The notes under the pieces: generated by a model
Seen by the model: the letters and a program-made list of their open reading frames with translations, nothing else
What the model was told of the DNA's origin: nothing
The model's database searches: none
Origin: Algoriphagus aestuarii
GTDB lineage: Bacteria > Bacteroidota > Bacteroidia > Cytophagales > Cyclobacteriaceae
Reading direction: 5' to 3'
DNA: 64,000 bases
Assembly (NCBI GenBank): GCA_017051695.1
Contig: JAFIDK010000002.1
Location: 620,001-684,000 of the forward strand
Program-made: the position numbers and the translations under genes
Shown here: in pieces, positions 46,047 through 53,868 of the stretch
Layout of the letters: every line of letters starts with the position of its first letter
How positions within the stretch are numbered: the first letter of the stretch is position 1

Positions 46047-47465
46047 TTAAAGCAGCTCCTTTTCAAGTTTTTCTAGGGATTTGCCTTTAGTCTCGGGCAA
46101 AATCAAATAAACCACTATAAATCCTATGGCACAAATCAATCCATACAACCAAAAATTATTGGCCCAACCCAGGTTTTCTTTGATCGCAGGAAAGAAATAA
46201 GTCAAGGTGAAATTCCCCACCCAATGGGCCAAAGCTCCAATGGAAATCGCCGCTCCCCGGATTCTAGTCGGGAAAATTTCAGATAAAACAACCCAAAGTA
46301 AAGGTGCCAGAGTAAATGAATAAAACATCACATTGGTCAAGACCAACAGTACAATCACCCATCCTCCCTGATCCACCGAAAATGAATATCCGATTAATCC
46401 ATATAAAATTGCCATCGCTCCAGTACCGATCAAAAGCAGCTTTTTTCTTCCAAATTTATCCACTGTGAAAATTGTGATAAATACAGAAAGTACCATGACC
46501 CCACCGATCACAACGATGTTTAGCATCATTTGCTTGAGATTGTAACCTGCTGCCTGAAAAATATCGGCGGCATAATAAATGACTACATTCACCCCGGACC
46601 ATTGCTGAAGCAACGCTAAGAAAATCCCTATTACAATCAATTTTGGTAAGGGCCTTCTGAGCAAATCCTGAAAATGAACCTTTCCCAGATCTCCTTCTGC
46701 CAAGGTTGTTTTGATTTCAGAAATAGAAACCTCACTGTAATTACTTCCACCTATTTTTTCCAAAACTTTCCTGGCTTGGTCTTCTTGGTTGTTTTTCACC
46801 AACCAACGAGCACTCTCTGGAACCAAAAACATCAGCAGAAAAAACAACATCGCCGGGATCATCTCAGCTCCAAACATCCACCTCCATCCCACCTGCCCAC
46901 TCCAGCTAGATGCGATCGTTTCAAAGCTTGCGTTATCTGGCAGATTCTGATCGATAAGGGAAATCTGCCAGTTGCATATCTGCGCCAAAAGCACACCAAT
47001 CATCACAAGTAGTTGATTTATGGTCACAAACATCCCCCTCTTTTCAGGAGGTGAAATCTCTGCGATATATAAAGGAGAAAGATTTAGGGCGATGCCCATA
47101 GCAATTCCACCAATAATCCGGTAGGCATTAAACCACCAAAATGTTTCAGAGAAAGCAGTACCTAAAGCTGATAAAGAAAATAAGAACCCAGAAAAAATCA
47201 ACAGCCTTTTCCTACCTAATTTATCACTGAGTATAATACACAAAATAGCACCTAGCATGCAGCCCACCAAAGCAGAGCTGGTCCCCCAACCTTGGTCAGA
47301 TACCGAAGTGATGTTAAAATAAGGCTCATAAAATGGTTTTGCCCCTCCGATCACCACCCAATCATACCCAAATAAAAAACCACCCAAGGCAGCAGTAAGA
47401 CTAATAAGCCAAATATATCGCTGGTTATATTCGAATAAAGGATTGGAAGAAGCAGGATTTGACAT
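46047..47465 (-). CDS. Sugar porter family MFS transporter
   Basis: Twelve-helix major facilitator of the glucose/xylose symporter family. Signatures: GFLFGYDWVVIGG at helix 1, DKLGRKRLL, RIIGGIAMGIAL, PLYIAEISPPEKRG and PESARWLVKN, then in the second half QQWSGVNVVIYYA and PETKGKSLE at the end. I use the ATG at 47465; a TTG at 47486 would add seven residues. The substrate is a hexose or pentose. GH32 lies 4 kb away, so uptake of released fructose is possible but not shown. Confidence 0.92.
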   Translation of the reverse strand: MSNPASSNPLFEYNQRYIWLISLTAALGGFLFGYDWVVIGGAKPFYEPYFNITSVSDQGWGTSSALVGCMLGAILCIILSDKLGRKRLLIFSGFLFSLSALGTAFSETFWWFNAYRIIGGIAMGIALNLSPLYIAEISPPEKRGMFVTINQLLVMIGVLLAQICNWQISLIDQNLPDNASFETIASSWSGQVGWRWMFGAEMIPAMLFFLLMFLVPESARWLVKNNQEDQARKVLEKIGGSNYSEVSISEIKTTLAEGDLGKVHFQDLLRRPLPKLIVIGIFLALLQQWSGVNVVIYYAADIFQAAGYNLKQMMLNIVVIGGVMVLSVFITIFTVDKFGRKKLLLIGTGAMAILYGLIGYSFSVDQGGWVIVLLVLTNVMFYSFTLAPLLWVVLSEIFPTRIRGAAISIGALAHWVGNFTLTYFFPAIKENLGWANNFWLYGLICAIGFIVVYLILPETKGKSLEKLEKELL

Positions 47466-47865
47466 TGGGTTTTGGGTTTGGTCCAAAAAGATAAGGATTC
47501 AGTTTAAAAATTCAGTGAAATATCCTTTTGACCATCCTGAACTATCAGGTTGATGTGCTGGAATGGATTAAAAATAATACCTCAAAAAGGGTGGAGATAG
47601 AAATTTGTTCAACTGATTTTCTAGAGTCTTTAAGATTATAATTAATGTGTTCATCACTCAATGGAGAGTTCCAAAGACATTAATTAATGTGTCTAACACT
47701 ATATGGAGAGTTCCAAGGACAATAAATTATGTATTCATCACAATTCGGAAAGCCCCTAAGACAATAAATAGTTTGTTAAATGCTTAACAGAAAGTCCTAA
47801 AGACTATATGTTAGTTGTTCAACACTATAATTAATGTCTAAAGAAGTAAAATTGAAGTGATAACA
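47466..47865. other. Intergenic region with degenerate 42-bp tandem repeats
   Basis: About 400 bases between the sugar porter start and the MATE gene stop. The first 130 bases hold the sugar porter promoter region. The remainder is the repeat array described separately. No open frame is credible. Confidence 0.7.
47599..47843. repeat. Degenerate tandem repeat, 42-bp period, about six units
   Basis: Units begin near 47599, 47641, 47683, 47725, 47767 and 47809 (last one partial). Each carries a TTAAT/TTTGTT-like start, a TCAxCACT core, GGAGAGTTCC or a variant, and AAGACxxTA end. Units 2 and 3 match at 35 of 42 positions; outer units have decayed. All frames contain stops, so it is not coding. 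Confidence 0.7.
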
Positions 47866-49248
47866 CTATACCTCCATGGTTTTCCACTTTCCTTTTCTGA
47901 AAAAATACAGTGCAACCAATGCATGAAAAGAATGAGCAAAGGCTATGGCTATAAATATTCCCAAATAGCCTAATTCGAAAGGAAATGCTAGTATATAGGC
48001 AAGTGGAACTTCTAAAAACCAAAGCACACCAATATTGATATAAGCGGGAGTTTTGGTATCACCTGCACCATTAAATGCTTGAGTCAGAACCATTCCTACC
48101 GCAAAAAACACATATCCCAAAACAATCACCCACAAGCCCTCGGCTGCAATTGCCTTCACTTCAGGAATATCCGTAAAGAAACCAGCCAACTGGGTATGAA
48201 ACAACAGATAGATCCCCGTCACAGAACCCATGAAAATGACTGTATACTTTGTGGTCAGCCATACTGCTTTTTCAGCTCGATCCACCTGCTTCGCTCCTAG
48301 GTTTTGGCCAACTAAGGTTGCGGCTGCCCCGGATAAACCCCAAGCAGGCATTAAAGTGAACATCAAAACACGAAAAGCAATCGTATAACCAGCAAGGGAA
48401 GCGGATCCAAATTCAGCATTCATCCTAGTCAATGCAATCCAGGAAACAGAGTCAATCAGGAATTGGCCCATCCCACCTATGGCGATGTCCATGATTTTTT
48501 TAACCAAAGCCCATGAAATCACCATGTTTTCTTTGATAATCGTCAGCTTATGCTTTCCATTAAAAAGATGGTATAGCTGATAAATAACACCTAGAGATCT
48601 TCCGAGAGTAGTAGCAATTGCTGCTCCTTCTAAGCCCCAACCTGTCCAGTTGCCAAAACCAAAAATAAATATCGGATCCAAAATAATATTAAAGCCATTG
48701 GATATCCATAAAGATCTCATGGCATGATGAGCTTGACCTGCTCCTCTAAATGCTCCGTTTAGCATAAATAAGAGTAAAATCGCAATGTTTCCTGCAAATA
48801 CAATCCTTGTAAAATTAACCCCAGTCTCTATCACTGCTACCTCTGCTCCCATCAAACCGAGTATATCCGGAGCAAAAACCCACCCTAGCACACCAAGAAT
48901 TATAGCAATCGACCCGCCAACTACTAAGAGTTGGAAGGCGGCAGCACCGGCATCTTTGTACTCTTTTTCACCAAACCTTCTGGCGACAAGTGCTGTGGCA
49001 GCCATACTGATACCAAACCCCATTGCATAAACAATGATGATGACCGATTCAGTAAGACCGACTGTAGCAATGGCATGCTCACCTAGTTTTGATACAAAAA
49101 ATATGTCCACGATAGCAAAGAGAGATTCCATCATCATCTCTAAGATCATCGGTATTGCCAAAACGAATATTGCTGTCTTTAAAGAAAGTTTGGTGAAATC
49201 CTGTTCTTTCCCCTCGATTGCATCTTTGATTAACTGCCAGGCCTTCAT
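47866..49248 (-). CDS. MATE family efflux transporter
   Basis: Twelve-helix multidrug and toxin extruder. N-terminal half: LAIPMILEMMMESLFAIVDIFFVSKLG and GLTESVIIIVYAMGFGISMAATALVARRFG. Second half: LIDSVSWIALTRMNAEFG and FAVGMVLTQAFNGAGDTKTPAYIN. I choose the ATG at 49248 (MKAWQLIKD); the frame could extend to 49278. Length 460 aa is typical. Function is export of cationic compounds driven by H+ or Na+; substrate unknown. Confidence 0.94.
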   Translation of the reverse strand: MKAWQLIKDAIEGKEQDFTKLSLKTAIFVLAIPMILEMMMESLFAIVDIFFVSKLGEHAIATVGLTESVIIIVYAMGFGISMAATALVARRFGEKEYKDAGAAAFQLLVVGGSIAIILGVLGWVFAPDILGLMGAEVAVIETGVNFTRIVFAGNIAILLLFMLNGAFRGAGQAHHAMRSLWISNGFNIILDPIFIFGFGNWTGWGLEGAAIATTLGRSLGVIYQLYHLFNGKHKLTIIKENMVISWALVKKIMDIAIGGMGQFLIDSVSWIALTRMNAEFGSASLAGYTIAFRVLMFTLMPAWGLSGAAATLVGQNLGAKQVDRAEKAVWLTTKYTVIFMGSVTGIYLLFHTQLAGFFTDIPEVKAIAAEGLWVIVLGYVFFAVGMVLTQAFNGAGDTKTPAYINIGVLWFLEVPLAYILAFPFELGYLGIFIAIAFAHSFHALVALYFFRKGKWKTMEV

Positions 49249-49578
49249 GGTTAGTGCTTTAAAAATTTTCAGGCGCAAGAAAAGTAAATTTTAAATGAAG
49301 GAAAAACGACTGAATAGATTTAGAACAAATGAAAAGTAAAATTCGAGTCAAAATCTGACAAAACGGGATGTTTACTAAAAATGGGAACTCAAAAACCTGA
49401 GGTGGAACGTAGAATTTCTTCAGAAAGTGATATTTATTTGTCTTAAATCAAGACAATTAGAGAATTTCTAAAAAATCAATTCAAAAAGGCTTCTTTAAGG
49501 GTTTTAAAGTTACTATTATTACTAACTGGGAGTATAAGCCCATCAACCTATTATTACAATTTTAAACAAAAAGCTATT
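49249..49578. other. Intergenic region between MATE and the histone H1-like gene
   Basis: About 330 bases, AT-rich, with no credible gene. It must hold both divergent promoters, but no clear -33/-7 pair was recognised. Confidence 0.6.
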
Positions 49579-49758
49579 ATGAGCAGATTTAAAGAAGTGC
49601 AAGACCTGGTTCATTCTCTAGAGACAGATTTTGAAAAATTCTATGAAGCAGGTAACAAAGCTGCTGGAACCAGAGTAAGAAATGGCATGCAAGCGATCAA
49701 AAACCTTGCACAGGAAATCAGAGCAGAAGTAACTGCGAAGAAAAACGCTGCCAAGTAA
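49579..49758 (+). CDS. Histone H1-like (Hc1 family) protein, 59 aa
   Basis: A short highly charged protein. It begins MSRFKEVQDLVHSLETDFEK, continues FYEAGNKAAGTRVRNGMQAIKN and ends in a lysine-rich tail. The GNKAAxxRVR core matches the N-terminal half of chlamydial Hc1, as in other Bacteroidota histone H1-like proteins. It probably binds DNA non-specifically and packs the nucleoid. A strong terminator follows directly. Confidence 0.85.
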   Translation: MSRFKEVQDLVHSLETDFEKFYEAGNKAAGTRVRNGMQAIKNLAQEIRAEVTAKKNAAK

Positions 49759-49761
49759 ACC

Positions 49762-49799
49762 AAAAAGCCCTGTGATCTACGAGACCACAGGGCTTTTTC
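49762..49799. terminator. Bidirectional terminator between the H1-like and CsbD genes
   Basis: Stem AAAAAGCCCTGTG / CACAGGGCTTTTT with an eleven-base loop, between convergent genes. Confidence 0.9.
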
Positions 49800-49814
49800 C
49801 ATAATTCTATACTT

Positions 49815-50006
49815 TTAAATACTATCGATAAACTTTTTTACGTCCTCTTTAGTCTTTCCGGTTTTTTTCTGGATCTGTCCGATCAATTGATCTTCCTGAC
49901 CTTCTTCGTATAATAAGTCATCATCGGTTACCTCTGCATATTCTTGCTTGATTTTTCCTTTGATTTCATTCCAGTTTCCTTTGATTTTATCTGTTGTAGC
50001 ACTCAT
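49815..50006 (-). CDS. CsbD family protein
   Basis: A 63-aa stress-associated protein. The pattern KIKGNWNEIKGKIKQEYAEVTDDDL is the CsbD signature, with the GQIQKKTGKTKEDVKKFI end. In other bacteria family members are induced by general stress. It is cytoplasmic, and convergent with the H1-like gene. Confidence 0.92.
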   Translation of the reverse strand: MSATTDKIKGNWNEIKGKIKQEYAEVTDDDLLYEEGQEDQLIGQIQKKTGKTKEDVKKFIDSI

Positions 50007-50202
50007 AATTCTTGGTTTTAGTGATTTATAATTTATTACACTTTATATAAACCATAAGTAATGCCGAAAACCTAAATATTTTTTAATAAACCATATTCCG
50101 TTGTATATCAATACTTTACAAGGATTTAAAAAATAAAAATCTAAATCTAATTTTAAAATTTAATGAATAGTTTCAACAGTTCGGGGAATTAAATCCCTGA
50201 AC

Positions 50203-50670
50203 CTATGTCAAATCCCTAATGAGATAAATAAAATCGGAAGGTATCGGCTCAAATCCCTTTTCCCGAAGCAATAAGGAAATTTGTCCCCTATGGTATGTAC
50301 CATGATTAACAACGTGAGTAAGAATATCGGAGACATTATTTTCTAATGCATGACCTACTGAATTACGATAGGATATAATTTCCTTTAAATCTATTTCCTC
50401 TAAAATTTTAAAAGTGCCCTCCAGGTTATGTCTTTCTCTTCCACCAAATTCAGTTATTGGAAAACTGTCCCATGGTTTGGTATCGATTGATTCACCTAAA
50501 ATTCTTGAATTCCAGATAAAATGAGCATTGGAAATATGACAGGCAAGATTTAAAATTTTCATTGGGATTCTCTCAGAAGGATGATTCAGGTAGCTTGCCA
50601 ATTTTTGGTTGATGGAAAAATTGTATTTGTAAAGTTTTATAAAATGGTCTGAAAGAACTGAATTTTTCAT
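50203..50670 (-). CDS. DinB family protein
   Basis: Four-helix metal-binding protein, 155 aa from the ATG at 50670 (MKNSVLSDHF); the longer frame to 50706 adds a non-family leader. Metal-ligand histidines are seen in LNLACHISNAHFIW and the terminal LTHVVNHGTYHRGQIS. It is a second DinB protein, only distantly like the one at 25859. Function unknown, possibly thiol transfer or damage response. Confidence 0.88.
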   Translation of the reverse strand: MKNSVLSDHFIKLYKYNFSINQKLASYLNHPSERIPMKILNLACHISNAHFIWNSRILGESIDTKPWDSFPITEFGGRERHNLEGTFKILEEIDLKEIISYRNSVGHALENNVSDILTHVVNHGTYHRGQISLLLREKGFEPIPSDFIYLIRDLT

Positions 50671-50890
50671 AGCTGTACCTGAGAATTTTAAGAATCTATA
50701 AACCAAATATCCTGAAACTTTTAAGTTCTCAATAAATCCAAAACAATATATTGACTATCTTTAATCTACCCATTAATAGAAACATATAACTTTATTCACT
50801 TTAGAAAATCCTATAAGCTCCTATTATTCAATTTTTTACAAATGAAAAACTGAACAATAGATTAAAAAATATAAAAGGTATAATTAGAGA

Positions 50891-51550
50891 ATGAATATTT
50901 TAGTAATCGACATCGGAGGATCCAATATTAAAATCCTTGCCACAGGTCAACCTGAGCGAATTAAAATTCCTTCGGGAATTGATTTTTCACCGGAGGAAAT
51001 GATCCCTTTGATTAAAGAAAATGCTGCAGATTGGAAATATGATGCGATTTCAATCGGTTTTCCTGGAGTAGTTAAAAATAACAAGATCATCACAGAACCT
51101 GTCAACTTAGGAGATGGCTGGAAAAAGTATGACTTTGAAAAATCATTTGGCTGTCCAGTCAAAATCATCAACGATGCAGCCATGCAGGCACTGGGTGGTT
51201 TTGAAAACAAGAAATTATTATTTCTGGGATTTGGTACAGGGCTAGGAACGGCTATGGTAGTAAACAAAACTATCATTCCTTTGGAAGCAGGCCATTTACC
51301 TTATAAGAAAGGAACTTTTGAAAATTATGTGGGCAAGGAATTTTTAGTAGAACGCGGATCGAAGAAATGGGAAAAACACGTACATAATTGTATCGAGAAA
51401 TTCTCCCACGTGTTCCAACCAGAGGATATTTTATTAGGAGGTGGAAATTCAAAACTTATTTCCTACGTGCCAGAAGGATGTAGATTAGGCACAAATCAAA
51501 ATGCTTTTAGAGGCGGATTTAGACTTTGGGAAGAAGACTTCAATGTTTAA
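50891..51550 (+). CDS. ROK/polyphosphate-glucokinase-like protein
   Basis: Cytoplasmic sugar-kinase-fold protein, 219 aa. ATP-binding phosphate-1 loop VIDIGGSNIKIL at residues 4-15, phosphate-2 FLGFGTGLGTAMV, and a catalytic aspartate in the NDAAMQALGGF helix. The zinc-binding cysteine motif of classical ROK proteins is absent, which fits the short polyphosphate-glucokinase-like group. Substrate likely a hexose. Confidence 0.87.
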   Translation: MNILVIDIGGSNIKILATGQPERIKIPSGIDFSPEEMIPLIKENAADWKYDAISIGFPGVVKNNKIITEPVNLGDGWKKYDFEKSFGCPVKIINDAAMQALGGFENKKLLFLGFGTGLGTAMVVNKTIIPLEAGHLPYKKGTFENYVGKEFLVERGSKKWEKHVHNCIEKFSHVFQPEDILLGGGNSKLISYVPEGCRLGTNQNAFRGGFRLWEEDFNV

Positions 51551-51853
51551 TATTACTGACCATCACAAAACTATTCTATAAATATTCATACGATCAAGCT
51601 AAAAAAGACAAAAATGCTTAGAAATTGTCTTATCGGTATGAGTATTTGAAAAACATATATTTGATTTTTATAACAAGACTTTTGTCATACATCCCCAACA
51701 GTATTTTTAGAGGGGATATTATTTTGATATTTGTATTAATAAAGCTAGATTTCCTACTATCCCATTGAAAATCACAATACTAATTCATTGCTTTTTTCAA
51801 TTAAATAGTTAATTATATCAACTTTCATTTATAATTCAGACAGAAAACTGTTT
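51551..51853. other. AT-rich intergenic region upstream of the Rossmann-fold gene
   Basis: About 303 bases, poor in GC and without a credible gene. I see no terminator for the ROK gene and no clear promoter pair. Confidence 0.55.
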
Positions 51854-52468
51854 ATGAAATTAGGCATAATTGGAGGCACAAATCTTTCTAATACATTAGG
51901 CAAAAAGTATATAGAAGCAGGTCTTAATGTTGTATTCGGAGTAAGAAATGATTTTGACACTGAAACTATAGAGTGGAAACAACTCAACAGATTCTTTGAT
52001 CGGATATGTCCGTATGAATCTGCTATAATACAGTCAGAAATTATTTTAATCTGCTGTGAAAATGAAAACCTAAACCAAGTTTGCTTGGCACTAAAAAAAG
52101 TTGATTTAGAGGACAAAATCATCATTGACTGCACCAATGGAGCCTCCAATAATAGTTATTGCTCCAATACAGATCTCATTAAAAACAGCGCTCCTAATAG
52201 CTTGATTTTTAAAGCATTCAATAACCTAGGACTAGATTACCCAAAATCAGATATTTTAGGGATAATCAAGGAAACTTATTACTGTGGAGATGATGAAATC
52301 GCTAAAATCCGTGTGAAACGTTTAATAGAACTCATTGGATTTAAGGCTATTGATGCAGGACAAATCAATAATGCTTATTTGCTGGAAGCGTTTTACCATC
52401 TGAGTAAAGAAATTACTTGGCAAAATCGAGAAAAATCCAATTTCCATTTTAAATTAATTTCAGTTTAA
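51854..52468 (+). CDS. NAD(P)-binding protein, F420:NADP-oxidoreductase-like
   Basis: A 204-aa Rossmann protein. It begins MKLGIIGGTNLSNTLGKKYI with a GxxG dinucleotide-binding pattern, and IILICCENENL and IIIDCTNG form the later strands seen in F420-dependent NADP oxidoreductase-like and 6-phosphogluconate-dehydrogenase-like families. The third glycine of the usual loop is replaced. AT-rich with many AAT/TTA codons, unlike its neighbours, so recently acquired or fast evolving. Substrate unknown. Confidence 0.72.
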   Translation: MKLGIIGGTNLSNTLGKKYIEAGLNVVFGVRNDFDTETIEWKQLNRFFDRICPYESAIIQSEIILICCENENLNQVCLALKKVDLEDKIIIDCTNGASNNSYCSNTDLIKNSAPNSLIFKAFNNLGLDYPKSDILGIIKETYYCGDDEIAKIRVKRLIELIGFKAIDAGQINNAYLLEAFYHLSKEITWQNREKSNFHFKLISV

Positions 52469-52594
52469 ATCTATGGAGTGAATACTATCTCAATGTTTAA
52501 ATATTAATTTCTTTATATTCCCAACACTGATTTTAAAAAATAAATTGACATTTTTCTATTTAAATTAATTTTTAAACTATAAATTATTTTTATC

Positions 52595-52789
52595 ATGAAG
52601 TATATTAATAAAGAGAATATTTCATTAATCGTATTTGGAATATTAATTGTACTTTCTTTTATCAATCCATTCTATAAATCTTCAATAGCATTTGAAAATA
52701 AAGCAGCCAAAGAAATTACAGAAAGTATATTGATTTTAGAGGAGATTGAAAGTTTGACAATCCCATTGGCCGAAAATGTACCTTTTTAA
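52595..52789 (+). CDS. Tiny single-helix membrane protein
   Basis: A 64-aa protein with one transmembrane helix (ISLIVFGILIVLSFINPFY, residues 9-27) and an acidic, helix-forming tail (AAKEITESILILEEIES). A terminator hairpin follows at once, which supports it as a real transcript. No family was recognised. Confidence 0.6.
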   Translation: MKYINKENISLIVFGILIVLSFINPFYKSSIAFENKAAKEITESILILEEIESLTIPLAENVPF

Positions 52790-52816
52790 AAATAAGCCCA
52801 ATAATGGGCTTATTTA
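52790..52816. terminator. Bidirectional terminator between the tiny membrane gene and porP
   Basis: Perfect stem AAATAAGCCCA / TGGGCTTATTT with a four-base loop, between convergent genes. Confidence 0.85.
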
Positions 52817-52833
52817 CTTCGCAGGAAATGATT

Positions 52834-53796
52834 TTACCAAATCAAAACTTCATTATCCGTTCTTCTTGTATTATCTCTAAACAGATTAAAGACTGCTGTG
52901 AACTCGTGAGTATTTCCAGGTAAATTATATCCTCCCCCAGTGGAGAATTCATAAAGATATCCTATTCTTAGGCGTTTGGTCAATACTCCAAGTTGAGCAT
53001 TTGTGGCATAGTTTACCCGATTTCCTACTCCAACCCAAACCCTGTCCATCAGCAATGCCTTTAAGTTGAATTCAAGATTGTCTTTCATGTCTTTCTGACT
53101 TCTGTAGAAGCCGTTCACGATTACCGCAAGGTTTGGCCCCAATGCTTCTCTATATCCTGCTTGAACCATGATTGCAGTAGGATATCCATCCATAAATTCA
53201 TCTCCTGATGCAATCTTGCCACCAGCTACTCGATGCATTCCATAGGACAAATAGTATTTAGCATGCGTCAAAGCAATTCCCAAATTAAAATCAATCACAT
53301 TCATATTGGAAAACTGGCCAATATATTGTCCCAAGGTTGGATCATTTTGTTCTTCAGTAGTCAAGGCATTTCCATCCAATCGGATACTCTGATAGTTTAA
53401 ACCTGCACCAAGTCTTAAATTATGCTTCTCTGTCAACCTAACCCTAGAGGCATAGGAAATTAACAATTCAGTTTCCCGGAAAGCTCCATAGGTATCGTAA
53501 AGCAAATTGGCAGAAATTGCATTTTTTCCCATCAAAGCCGGGTCAGATTCTCCTGATAGCTCTCCAAAATCCAACTCAGCAGAAATAAAATAAGTCTTTG
53601 GAGCTCCTTCAAATCCAGACCATTGATTTCGGACAAACCCCCGGATAGCGCTTCCTTCGTATCCTGTCAGTGCAGGATTATAATAACTCTGGAAGTGACT
53701 GAAATTTGAAATATACTTTCTCGACTGAGCTTTTGCAGCAAAAACCGAACAAAGGACTAAAAATGCAATGGCGATATTTCTGATATTCTTTTTCAT
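52834..53796 (-). CDS. PorP/SprF family type IX secretion outer-membrane protein
   Basis: A 320-residue outer-membrane beta-barrel-like protein from the ATG at 53796, where a signal peptide starts (MKKNIRNIAIAF to AAKAQ); the frame could extend to 53868 without a better signal. The YNPALTGYEG segment after the signal is the PorP/SprF hallmark, and LSYGMHRVAGGK lies in the centre. In Flavobacterium, proteins with type B T9SS domains need a PorP/SprF-like partner for secretion and anchoring. It follows the giant gene by 72 bases, so it is very probably that gene's partner. Confidence 0.93.
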   Translation of the reverse strand: MKKNIRNIAIAFLVLCSVFAAKAQSRKYISNFSHFQSYYNPALTGYEGSAIRGFVRNQWSGFEGAPKTYFISAELDFGELSGESDPALMGKNAISANLLYDTYGAFRETELLISYASRVRLTEKHNLRLGAGLNYQSIRLDGNALTTEEQNDPTLGQYIGQFSNMNVIDFNLGIALTHAKYYLSYGMHRVAGGKIASGDEFMDGYPTAIMVQAGYREALGPNLAVIVNGFYRSQKDMKDNLEFNLKALLMDRVWVGVGNRVNYATNAQLGVLTKRLRIGYLYEFSTGGGYNLPGNTHEFTAVFNLFRDNTRRTDNEVLIW

Positions 53797-53868
53797 TTCA
53801 AAATTGGAATGTTTAAAAATTGGAGATCCTGAACAATTATATCCAGAATCTCCTGTTTCAGTCTTCAA

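Noticed and set aside
47599-47843. 42-bp repeats as a CRISPR array
   Set aside because: Units are contiguous and degenerate, without unique spacers, and no cas gene is nearby.
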